64,000 bases of DNA. Source: Actinernus sp. WN-2022. Lineage: Eukaryota; Cnidaria; Anthozoa; Actiniaria; Actinernidae. The DNA lies in assembly GCA_030867875.1 (NCBI GenBank), contig JAOWCC010001634.1, positions 105,234,909-105,298,908 of the forward strand. Reading direction: 5' to 3'. The first letter of the stretch is position 1. Each line of letters begins with the position of its first letter. The translations under genes were made by a program, and so were the position numbers. The notes beneath the pieces are model-generated. The model saw nothing but the letters and a program-made list of their open reading frames with translations. It had not been told where the DNA came from and searched no databases. This document shows, piece by piece, positions 53,401-64,000 of the stretch.

Positions 53401-56400
53401 TTTGAGAATTTTACGGCACATTGAACGTTTTTCATATTAGCTCGCGATCAGGAATCTATGAATTTGCTGGAAAGATGGAATCTCTCCGTTTGAGAATTTT
53501 ACGGCACATTGAACGTTTTTGATATTAGCTCGCGATCAGGAATCTATGAATTTGCTGGAAAGATGGAATCTCTCCGTTTGAGAATTTTACGGCACATTGA
53601 ACGTTTTTGATATTAGCTCGCCATCAGGAATCTATGAATTTGCTGGAAAGATGGAATCTCTCCGTTTGCGAATTTTACGGCACATTGAACGTTTTTCATA
53701 TTAGCTCGCCATCCGGAATCTATGAATTTGCTGGAAACATGGAATCTCTCCGTTTGAGAATTTTACGGCACATTGAACGTTTTTAATATTAGCTCGCGAT
53801 CAGGAATCTATGAATTTGCTGGAAAGATGGAATCTATCCGTTTGAGAATTTTACGGCACATTGAACGTTTTTAATATTAGCTCGCGATCAGGAATCTATG
53901 AATTTGCTGGAAAGATGGAATCTCTCCGTTTGAGAATTTTACGGCACATTGAACGTTTTTAATATTAGCTCGCGATCAGGAATCTATGAATTTGCTGGAA
54001 AGATGGAATCTCTCCGTTTGAGAATTTTACGGCACATTGAACGTTTTTAATATTAGCTCGCGATCAGGAATCTATGAATTTGCTGGAAAGATGGAATCTC
54101 TCCGTTTGAGAATTTTACCGCACATTGAACGTTTTTAATATTAGCTCGCGATCAGGAATCTATGACTTTGCTGGAAAGATGGAATCTCTCCGTTTGAGAA
54201 TTTTATGGCACATTGAACGTTTTTAATATTAGCTCCAGATCAGGAATCTATGAATTTGCTGGAAAGATGGAATCTCTCCGTTTGAGAATTTTACGGCACA
54301 TTGAACGTTTTTAATATTAGCTCGCGATCAGGAATCTATGAATTTGATGGAAAGATGGAATCTCTCCGTTTGAGAATTTTACGGCACATTGAACGTTTTT
54401 AATATTAGCTCGAGATCAGGAATCTATGAATTTGCTGGAAAGATGGAATCTCTCCGTTTGAGAATTTTACGGCACATTGAACGTTTTTAATATTAGCTCC
54501 CGATCAGGAATCTATGAATTTGCTGGAAAGATGGAATCTCTCCGTTTGAGAATTTTACGGCACATTGAACGTTTTTAATATTAGCTCGCGATCAGGAATC
54601 TATGAATTTGCTGGAAAGATGGAATCTCTCCGTTTGAGAATTTTACGGCACATTGAACGTTTTTAATATTAGCTCGCGATCAGGAATCTATGAATTTGCT
54701 GGAAAGATGGAATCTCTCCGTTTGAGAATTTTACCGCACATTGAACGTTTTTAATATTAGCTCGCGATCAGGAATCTATGAATTTGCTGGAAAGATGGAA
54801 TGTCTCCGTTTGAGAATTTTACGGCATATTGAACGTTTTTAATATTAGCTCGCGATCAGGAATCTATGAATTTGCTGGAAAGATGGAATCTCTCCGTTTG
54901 AGAATTTTACGGCACATTGAACGTTTTTGATATTAGCTCGCGATCAGGAATCTATTAATTTGCTGGAAAGATGGAATCTCTCCGTTTGAGAATTTTACGG
55001 CACATTGAACGTTTTTAATATTAGCTGGCGATCAGGAATCTATGAATTTGCTGGAAAGATGGAATCTCTCCGTTTGAGAATTTTACGGCACATTGAACGT
55101 TTTTAATATTAGCTCGCGATCAGGAATCTATGAATTTGCTGAAAAGATGGAATCTCTCCGTTTGAGAATTTTACGGCACATTGAACGTTTTTAATATTAG
55201 CTCGCCATCAGGAATCTATGAATTTGCTGGAAAGATGGAATCTCTCCGTTTGAGAATTTTACGGCACATTGAACGTTTTTAATATTAGCTCGCGATCAGG
55301 AATCTATGAATTTGCTGGAAAGATGGAATCTCTCCGTTTGAGAATTTTACGGCACATTGAACGTTTTTAATATTAGCTCGCGATCAGGAATCTAGGAATT
55401 TGCTGGAAAGATGGAATCTCTCCGTTTGAGAATTTTACGGCACATTGAACGTTTTTAATATTAGCTCGCGATCAGGAATCTATGAATTTGCTGGAAAGAT
55501 GGAATCTCTCCGTTTGAGAATTTTACGGCACATTGAACGTTTTTGATATTAGCTTGCCATCAGGAATCTATGAATTTGCTGGAAAGATGGAATATCTCCG
55601 TTTGAGAATTTTACGGCACATAGAACGTTTTTCATATTAGCTCGCGATCAGGAATCTATGAATTTGCTGGAAAGATGGAATCTCTCCGTTTGAGAATTTT
55701 TACGGCACATTGAACGTTTTTGATATTAGCTCGCGATCAGGAATCTATGAATTTGCGGGAAAGATGGAATCTCTCCGTTTGAGAATTTTACGGCACATTG
55801 AACGTTTTTGATATTAGCTCGCCATCAGGAATCTATGAATTTGCTGGAAAGATGGAATCTCTCCGTTTGAGAATTTTACGGCACATTGAACGTTTTTCAT
55901 ATTAGCTCGCCATCCGGAATCTATGAATTTGCTGGAAACATGGAATCTCTCCGTTTGAGAATTTTACGGCACATTGAACGTTTTTAATATTAGCTCGCGA
56001 TCAGGAATCTATGAATTTGCTGGAAAGATGGAATCTCTCCGTTTGAGAATTTTACGGCACATTGAACGTTTTTAATATTAGCTCGCGATCAGGAATCTAT
56101 GAATTTGCTGGAAAGATGGAATCTCTCCGTTTGAGAATTTTACGGCACATTGAACGTTTTTAATATTAGCTCGCGATCTGGAATCTATGAATTTGCTGGA
56201 AAGATGGAATCTCTCCGTTTGAGAATTTTACGGCACATTGAACGTTTTTAATATTAGCTCGCGATCAGGAATCTATGAATTTGCTGGAAAGATGGAATCT
56301 CTCCGTTTGAGAATTTTACGGCACATTGAACGTTTTTAATATTAGCTCGCGATCAGGAATCTATGAATTTGCGGGAAAGATGGAATCTCTCCGTTTGAGA

Positions 56401-59400
56401 ATTTTACGGCACATTGAACGTTTTTAATATTAGCTCGCGATCAGGAATCTATGAATTTGCTGGAAAGATGGAATCTCTCCGTTTGAGAATTTTACGGCAC
56501 ATTGCACGTTTTTAATATTAGCTCGCGGTCAGGAATCTATTAATTTGCTGGAAAAATGGAATCTCTCCGTTTGAGAATTTTACGGCACATTGAACGTTTT
56601 TAATATTAGCTCGCGATCAGGAATCTATGAATTTGCTGGAAAGATGGAATCTCTCCGTTTGAGAATTTTACGGCACATTGAACCTTTTTTAATATTAGCT
56701 CGCGATCAGGAATCTATGAATTTGCTGGAAAGATGGAATCACTCCGTTTGAGAATTTTACAGCACATTGCACGTTTTTAATATAAGCTCGCGGTCAGGAA
56801 TCTATTAATTTGCTGGAAAAATGGAATCTCTCCGTTTGAGAATTTTACGGCACATTGAACGTTTTTAATATTGGCTCGCGATCAGGAATCTATGAATTTG
56901 CTGGAAAGATGGAATCTCTCCGTTTGAGAATTTTACGGCACATTGAACGTTTTTAATATTAGCTCGCGATCAGGAATCTATGAATTTGCTGGAAAGATGG
57001 AATCACTCCGTTTGAGAATTTTACGGCACATTGAACATTTTTAATATTAGCTCGCGATCAGGAATCTATGAATTTGCTGGAAATATGGAATCTCTCCGTT
57101 TGAGAATTTTACGGCACATTGAACGTTTTTAATATTAGCTCGCGATCAGGAATCTATGAATTTGCTGGAAAGATGGAATCTCTCCGTTTGAGAATTTTAC
57201 GGCACATTGAACGTTTTTAATATTAGCTCGCGATCAGGAATCTATGAATTTGCTGGAAAGATGGAATCTCTCCGTTTGAGAATTTTACGGCACATTGAAC
57301 GTTTTTGATATTAGCTCGCGATCAGGAATCTATGAATTTGCTGGAAAGATGGAATCTCTCCGTTTGAGAATTTTACGGCACATTGAACGTTTTTAATATT
57401 AGCTGGCGATCAGGAATCTATGAATTTGCTGGAAAGATGGAATCTCTCCGTTTGAGAATTTTACGGCACATTGAACGTTTTTAATATTAGCTCGCGATCA
57501 GGAATCTATGAATTTGCTGAAAAGATGGAATCTCTCCGTTTGAGAATTTTACGGCACATTGAACGTTTTTAATATTAGCTCGCCATCAGGAATCTATGAA
57601 TTTGCTGGAAAGATGGAATCTCTCCGTTTGAGAATTTTACGGCACATTGAACGTTTTTAATATTAGCTCGCGATCAGGAATCTATGAATTTGCTGGAAAG
57701 ATGGAATCTCTCCGTTTCAGAATTTTACGGCACATTGAACGTTTTTAATATTAGCTCGCGATCAGGAATCTAGGAATTTGCTGGAAAGATGGAATCTCTC
57801 CGTTTGAGAATTTTACGGCACATTGAACATTTTTAATATTAGCTCGCGATCAGGAATCTATGAATTTGCTGGAAATATGGAATCTCTCCGTTTGAGAATT
57901 TTACGGCACATTGAACGTTTTTAATATTAGCTCGCGATCAGGAATCTATGAATTTGCTGGAAAGATGGAATCTCTCCGTTTGAGAATTTTACGGCACATT
58001 GAACGTTTTAATATTAGCTCGCGATCAGGAATCTATGAATTTGCTGGAAAGATGGAATCTCTCCGTTTGAGAATTTTACGGCACATTGAACGTTTTTGAT
58101 ATTAGCTCGCGATCAGGAATCTATGAATTTGCTGGAAAGATGGAATCTCTCCGTTTGAGAATTTTACGGCACATTGAACGTTTTTAATATTAGCTCGCGA
58201 TCAGGAATCTATGAATTTGCTGGAAAGATGGAATCTCTCCGTTTGAGAATTTTACGGCACATTGAACGTTTTTGATATTAGCTCGCGATCAGGAATCTAT
58301 GAATTTGCTGGAAAGATGGAATCTCTCCGTTTGAGAATTTTACGGCACATTGAACGTTTTTAATATTAGCTGGCGATCAGGAATCTATGAATTTGCTGGA
58401 AAGATGGAATCTCTCCGTTTGAGAATTTTACGGCACATTGAACGTTTTTAATATTAGCTCGCGATCAGGAATCTATGAATTTGCTGAAAAGATGGAATCT
58501 CTCCGTTTGAGAATTTTACGGCACATTGAACGTTTTTAATATTAGCTCGCCATCAGGAATCTATGAATTTGCTGGAAAGATGGAATCTCTCCGTTTGAGA
58601 ATTTTACGGCACATTGAACGTTTTTAATATTAGCTCGCGATCAGGAATCTATGAATTTGCTGGAAAGATGGAATCTCTCCGTTTCAGAATTTTACGGCAC
58701 ATTGAACGTTTTTAATATTAGCTCGCGATCAGGAATCTAGGAATTTGCTGGAAAGATGGAATCTCTCCGTTTGAGAATTTTACGGCACATTGAACGTTTT
58801 TAATATTAGCTCGCGATCAGGAATCTATGAATTTGCTGGAAAGATGGAATCTCTCCGTTTGAGAATTTTACGGCACATTGAACGTTTTTGATATTAGCTT
58901 GCCATCAGGAATCTATGAATTTGCTGGAAAGATGGAATCTCTCCGTTTGAGAATTTTACGGCACATAGAACGTTTTTCATATTAGCTCGCGATCAGGAAT
59001 CTATGAATTTGCTGGAAAGATGGAATCTCTCCGTTTGAGAATTTTTACGGCACATTGAACGTTTTTGATATTAGCTCGCGATCAGGAATCTATGAATTTG
59101 CGGGAAAGATGGAATCTCTCCGTTTGAGAATTTTACGGCACATTGAACGTTTTTGATATTAGCTCGCCATCAGGAATCTATGAATTTGCTGGAAAGATGG
59201 AATCTCTCCGTTTGAGAATTTTACGGCACATTGAACGTTTTTAATATTAGCTCGCGATCAGGAATCTATGAATTTGCTGGAAAGATGGAATCTCTCCGTT
59301 TCAGAATTTTACGGCACATTGAACGTTTTTAATATTAGCTCGCGATCAGGAATCTAGGAATTTGCTGGAAAGATGGAATCTCTCCGTTTGAGAATTTTAC

Positions 59401-62400
59401 GGCACATTGAACGTTTTTAATATTAGCTCGCGATCAGGAATCTATGAATTTGCTGGAAAGATGGAATCTCTCCGTTTGAGAATTTTACGGCACATTGAAC
59501 ATTTTTAATATTAGCTCGCGATCAGGAATCTATGAATTTGCTGGAAATATGGAATCTCTCCGTTTGAGAATTTTACGGCACATTGAACGTTTTTAATATT
59601 AGCTCGCGATCAGGAATCTATGAATTTGCTGGAAAGATGGAATCTCTCCGTTTGAGAATTTTACGGCACATTGAACGTTTTTAATATTAGCTCGCGATCA
59701 GGAATCTATGAATTTGCTGGAAAGATGGAATCTCTCCGTTTGAGAATTTTACGGCACATTGAACGTTTTTGATATTAGCTCGCGATCAGGAATCTATGAA
59801 TTTGCTGGAAACATGGAATCTCTCCGTTTGAGAATTTTACGGCACATTGAACGTTTTTAATATTAGCTGGCGATCAGGAATCTATGAATTTGCTGGAAAG
59901 ATGGAATCTCTCCGTTTGAGAATTTTACGGCACATTGAACGTTTTTAATATTAGCTCGCGATCAGGAATCTATGAATTTGCTGAAAAGATGGAATCTCTC
60001 CGTTTGAGAATTTTACGGCACATTGAACGTTTTTAATATTAGCTCGCCATCAGGAATCTATGAATTTGCTGGAAAGATGGAATCTCTCCGTTTGAGAATT
60101 TTACGGCACATTGAACGTTTTTAATATTAGCTCGCGATCAGGAATCTATGAATTTGCTGGAAAGATGGAATCTCTCCGTTTCAGAATTTTACGGCACATT
60201 GAACGTTTTTAATATTAGCTCGCGATCAGGAATCTAGGAATTTGCTGGAAAGATGGAATCTCTCCGTTTGAGAATTTTACGGCACATTGAACGTTTTTAA
60301 TATTAGCTCGCGATCAGGAATCTATGAATTTGCTGGAAAGATGGAATCTCTCCGTTTGAGAATTTTACGGCACATTGAACGTTTTTGATATTAGCTTGCC
60401 ATCAGGAATCTATGAATTTGCTGGAAAGATGGAATCTCTCCGTTTGAGAATTTTACGGCACATAGAACGTTTTTCATATTAGCTCGCGATCAGGAATCTA
60501 TGAATTTGCTGGAAAGATGGAATCTCTCCGTTTGAGAATTTTTACGGCACATTGAACGTTTTTGATATTAGCTCGCGATCAGGAATCTATGAATTTGCGG
60601 GAAAGATGGAATCTCTCCGTTTGAGAATTTTACGGCACATTGAACGTTTTTGATATTAGCTCGCCATCAGGAATCTATGAATTTGCTGGAAAGATGGAAT
60701 CTCTCCGTTTGAGAATTTTACGGCACATTGAACGTTTTTCATATTAGCTCGCCATCCGGAATCTATGAATTTGCTGGAAACATGGAATCTCTCCGTTTGA
60801 GAATTTTACGGCACATTGAACGTTTTTAATATTAGCTCGCGATCAGGAATCTATGAATTTGCTGGAAAGATGGAATCTCTCCGTTTGAGAATTTTACGGC
60901 ACATTGAACGTTTTTAATATTAGCTCGCGATCAGGAATCTATGAATTTGCTGGAAAGATGGAATCTCTCCGTTTGAGAATTTTACGGCACATTGAACGTT
61001 TTTAATATTAGCTCGCGAACAGGAATCTATGAATTTGCTGGAAAGATGGAATCTCTCCGTTTGAGAATTTTACGGCACATTGAACGTTTTTAATATTAGC
61101 TCGCGATCAGGAATCTATGAATTTGCTGGAAAGATGGAATCTCTCCGTTTGAGAATTTTACGGCACATTGAACGTTTTTGATATTAGCTCGCGATCAGGA
61201 ATCTATGAATTTCCTGGAAAGATGGAATCTCTCCGTTTGAGAATTTTACGGCACATTGAACGTTTTTGATATTAGCTTGCCATCAGGAATCTATGAATTT
61301 GCTGGAAAGATGGAATCTCTCCGTTTGAGAATTTTACGGCACATTGAACGTTTTTCATATTAGCTCGCCATCAGGAATCTATGAATTTGCTGGAAAGATG
61401 GAATCTCTCCGTTTGAGAATTTTACGGCACATTGAACGTTTTTAATATTAGCTCGCGATCAGGAATCTATGGATTTGCTGGAAAGATGGAATCTCTCCGT
61501 TTGAGAATTTTACGGCACATTGAACGTTTTTAATATTAGCGCGCGATCAGGAATCTATGAATTTGCTGGAAAGATGGAATCTCTCCGTTTGAGAATTTTA
61601 CGGCACATTGAACGTTTTTAATATTAGCTCGCGATCAGGAATCTATGAATTTGCTGGAAAGATGGAATCTCTCCGTTTGAGAATTTTACGGCACATTGAA
61701 CGTTTTTAATATTAGCTCGCGATCAGGAATCTATGAATTTGCTGGAAACATGGAATCTCTCCGTTTGAGAATTTTACGGCACATTGAACGTTTTTAATAT
61801 TAGCTCGCGATCAGAAATCTATGAATTTGCTGGAAACATGGAATCTCTCCGTTTGAGAATTTTACGGCACATTGAACGTTTTTAATATTAGCTCGCGGTC
61901 AGGAATCTATGAATTTGCTGGAAAGATGGAATCTCTCCGTTTGAGAATTTTACGGCACATTGAACGTTTTTGATATTAGCTCGCCATCAGGAATCTATGA
62001 ATTTGCTGGAAAGATGGAATCTCTCCGTTTGAGAATTTTACGGCACATTGAACGTTTTTCATATTAGCTCGCCATCCGGAATCTATGAATTTGCTGGAAA
62101 CATGGAATCTCTCCGTTTGAGAATTTTACCGCACATTGAACGTTTTTAATATTAGCTCGCGATCAGGAATCTATGAATTTGCTGGAAAGATGGAATCTCT
62201 CCGTTTGAGAATTTTACGGCACATTGAACGTTTTTAATATTAGCTCGCGATCAGGAATCTATGAATTTGCTGGAAAGATGGAATCTCTCCGTTTGAGAAT
62301 TTTACGGCACATTGAACGTTTTTAATATTAGCTCGCGATCAGGAATCTATGAATTTGCTGGAAAGATGGAATCTCTCCGTTTGAGAATTTTACGGCACAT

Positions 62401-64000
62401 TGAACGTTTTTGATATTAGCTCGCGATCAGGAATCTATGAATTTGCTGGAAAGATGGAATCTCTCCGTTTGAGAATTTTACGGCACATTGAACGTTTTTG
62501 ATATTAGCTCGCGATCAGGAATCTATGAATTTGCTGGAAAGATGGAATCTCTCCGTTTGAGAATTTTACGGCACATTGAACGTTTTTAATATTAGCTCGC
62601 GATCAGGAATCTATGAATTTGCTGGAAAGATGGAATCTCTCCGTTTGAGAATTTTACGGCACATTGAACGTTTTTGATATTAGCTCGCGATCAGGAATCT
62701 ATGAATTTCCTGGAAAGATGGAATCTCTCCGTTTGAGAATTTTACGGCACATTGAACGTTTTTGATATTAGCTTGCCATCAGGAATCTATGAATTTGCTG
62801 GAAAGATGGAATCTCTCCGTTTGAGAATTTTACGGCACATTGAACGTTTTTCATATTAGCTCGCCATCAGGAATCTATGAATTTGCTGGAAAGATGGAAT
62901 CTCTCCGTTTGAGAATTTTACGGCACATTGAACGTTTTTAATATTAGCTCGCGATCAGGAATCTATGGATTTGCTGGAAAGATGGAATCTCTCCGTTTGA
63001 GAATTTTACGGCACATTGAACGTTTTTAATATTAGCGCGCGATCAGGAATCTATGAATTTGCTGGAAAGATGGAATCTCTCCGTTTGAGAATTTTACGGC
63101 ACATTGAACGTTTTTAATATTAGCTCGCGATCAGGAATCTATGAATTTGCTGGAAAGATGGAATCTCTCCGTTTGAGAATTTTACGGCACATTGAACGTT
63201 TTTAATATTAGCTCGCGATCAGGAATCTATGAATTTGCTGGAAACATGGAATCTCTCCGTTTGAGAATTTTACGGCACATTGAACGTTTTTAATATTAGC
63301 TCGCGATCAGAAATCTATGAATTTGCTGGAAACATGGAATCTCTCCGTTTGAGAATTTTACGGCACATTGAACGTTTTTAATATTAGCTCGCGGTCAGGA
63401 ATCTATGAATTTGCTGGAAAGATGGAATCTCTCCGTTTGAGAATTTTACGGCACATTGAACGTTTTTGATATTAGCTCGCCATCAGGAATCTATGAATTT
63501 GCTGGAAAGATGGAATCTCTCCGTTTGAGAATTTTACGGCACATTGAACGTTTTTCATATTAGCTCGCCATCCGGAATCTATGAATTTGCTGGAAACATG
63601 GAATCTCTCCGTTTGAGAATTTTACCGCACATTGAACGTTTTTAATATTAGCTCGCGATCAGGAATCTATGAATTTGCTGGAAAGATGGAATCTCTCCGT
63701 TTGAGAATTTTACGGCACATTGAACGTTTTTAATATTAGCTCGCGATCAGGAATCTATGAATTTGCTGGAAAGATGGAATCTCTCCGTTTGAGAATTTTA
63801 CGGCACATTGAACGTTTTTAATATTAGCTCGCGATCAGGAATCTATGAATTTGCTGGAAAGATGGAATCTCTCCGTTTGAGAATTTTACGGCACATTGAA
63901 CGTTTTTGATATTAGCTCGCGATCAGGAATCTATGAATTTGCTGGAAAGATGGAATCTCTCCGTTTGAGAATTTTACGGCACATTGAACGTTTTTGATAT
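47431..64000. repeat. Satellite II, 88-bp monomer, about 188 copies, runs off the window
   Basis: The tandem monomer begins ACGGCACATTGAACGTTTTT, continues through AATATTAGCTCGCGATCAGG and AATCTATGAATTTGCTGGAA, and ends CTCCGTTTGAGAATTTT. Most monomers carry the TCGCGA palindrome. Single-base variants (GATATT, CATATT, GCTTGCC, GCTGGCG, CATCCGG, GCGCGCGATC) recur at spacings that are multiples of 88, so the array has higher-order structure. Occasional 87- and 89-base monomers come from changes in T runs. The frames of 62 codons at 52278 and 57911 are repeat by-products. No spacers, genes or transposon insertions are visible. Confidence 0.95.

Noticed and set aside
47431..64000. CRISPR-like array from a regularly spaced repeat
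   Set aside because: The whole 88-base monomer is repeated; there are no unique spacers, no leader and no cas genes, and the setting is eukaryotic.
1..64000. Complete Polinton with polymerase, integrase and terminal inverted repeats
   Set aside because: None of the frames shows protein-primed polymerase, integrase or protease motifs, and I found no long inverted terminal repeat pair.

Overview
The window looks like a metazoan, probably invertebrate, nuclear locus holding a partly decayed double-jelly-roll DNA virus element of the Polinton-like/Maverick type, flanked by very long satellite DNA. The evidence is an A32/FtsK-type packaging ATPase next to a major capsid protein of the family found in many invertebrate genomes (often labelled 'F54H12.2-like'), with short AT-rich gaps, touching reading frames, and no introns needed for the well-supported genes. 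The host species cannot be named from the sequence.

Layout. Positions 1-1455 are flank with no gene I can support. Positions 1456-7691 hold the unique viral part: a small unknown frame, the packaging ATPase and the major capsid protein on the minus strand; a charged membrane protein on the plus strand, split by an in-frame TAA; a large unrecognised tail-anchored protein on the minus strand, also split by an in-frame TAA; a putative minor capsid protein on the plus strand; and a small two-helix membrane protein on the plus strand that needs a -1 frameshift at a run of six A. Positions 7810-10028 hold a seven-unit array of 50-bp hairpin repeats, then on the minus strand a TFIIB-like factor (broken here by a 62-bp tandem duplication) and an upstream zinc-ribbon protein, closed by a 127-bp foldback sequence. 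No protein-primed polymerase, integrase or protease is visible, so the element is truncated or only partly inside the window.

From 7402 to about 10028 this end of the element forms a cassette that recurs four more times, starting at 14701, 20290, 25613 and 30935. Each extra copy begins at the same breakpoint inside the small membrane-protein gene and carries the hairpin array, an intact TFIIB-like gene, an intact zinc-ribbon gene and the foldback. Blocks of a complex satellite (satellite I) separate the copies. The same satellite continues to 47430, where it gives way to an 88-bp satellite (satellite II) of about 188 monomers with higher-order structure that runs off the right end. The two satellites share a core about 70% identical over 50 bases.

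If expressed, the ATPase, the capsid proteins and the membrane proteins would form a virion-building module, while the TFIIB-like and zinc-ribbon pair would act in transcription. The structural module carries breaks, but the transcription-factor pair has been amplified and kept open in four of five copies. That contrast is the most notable aspect of the window.
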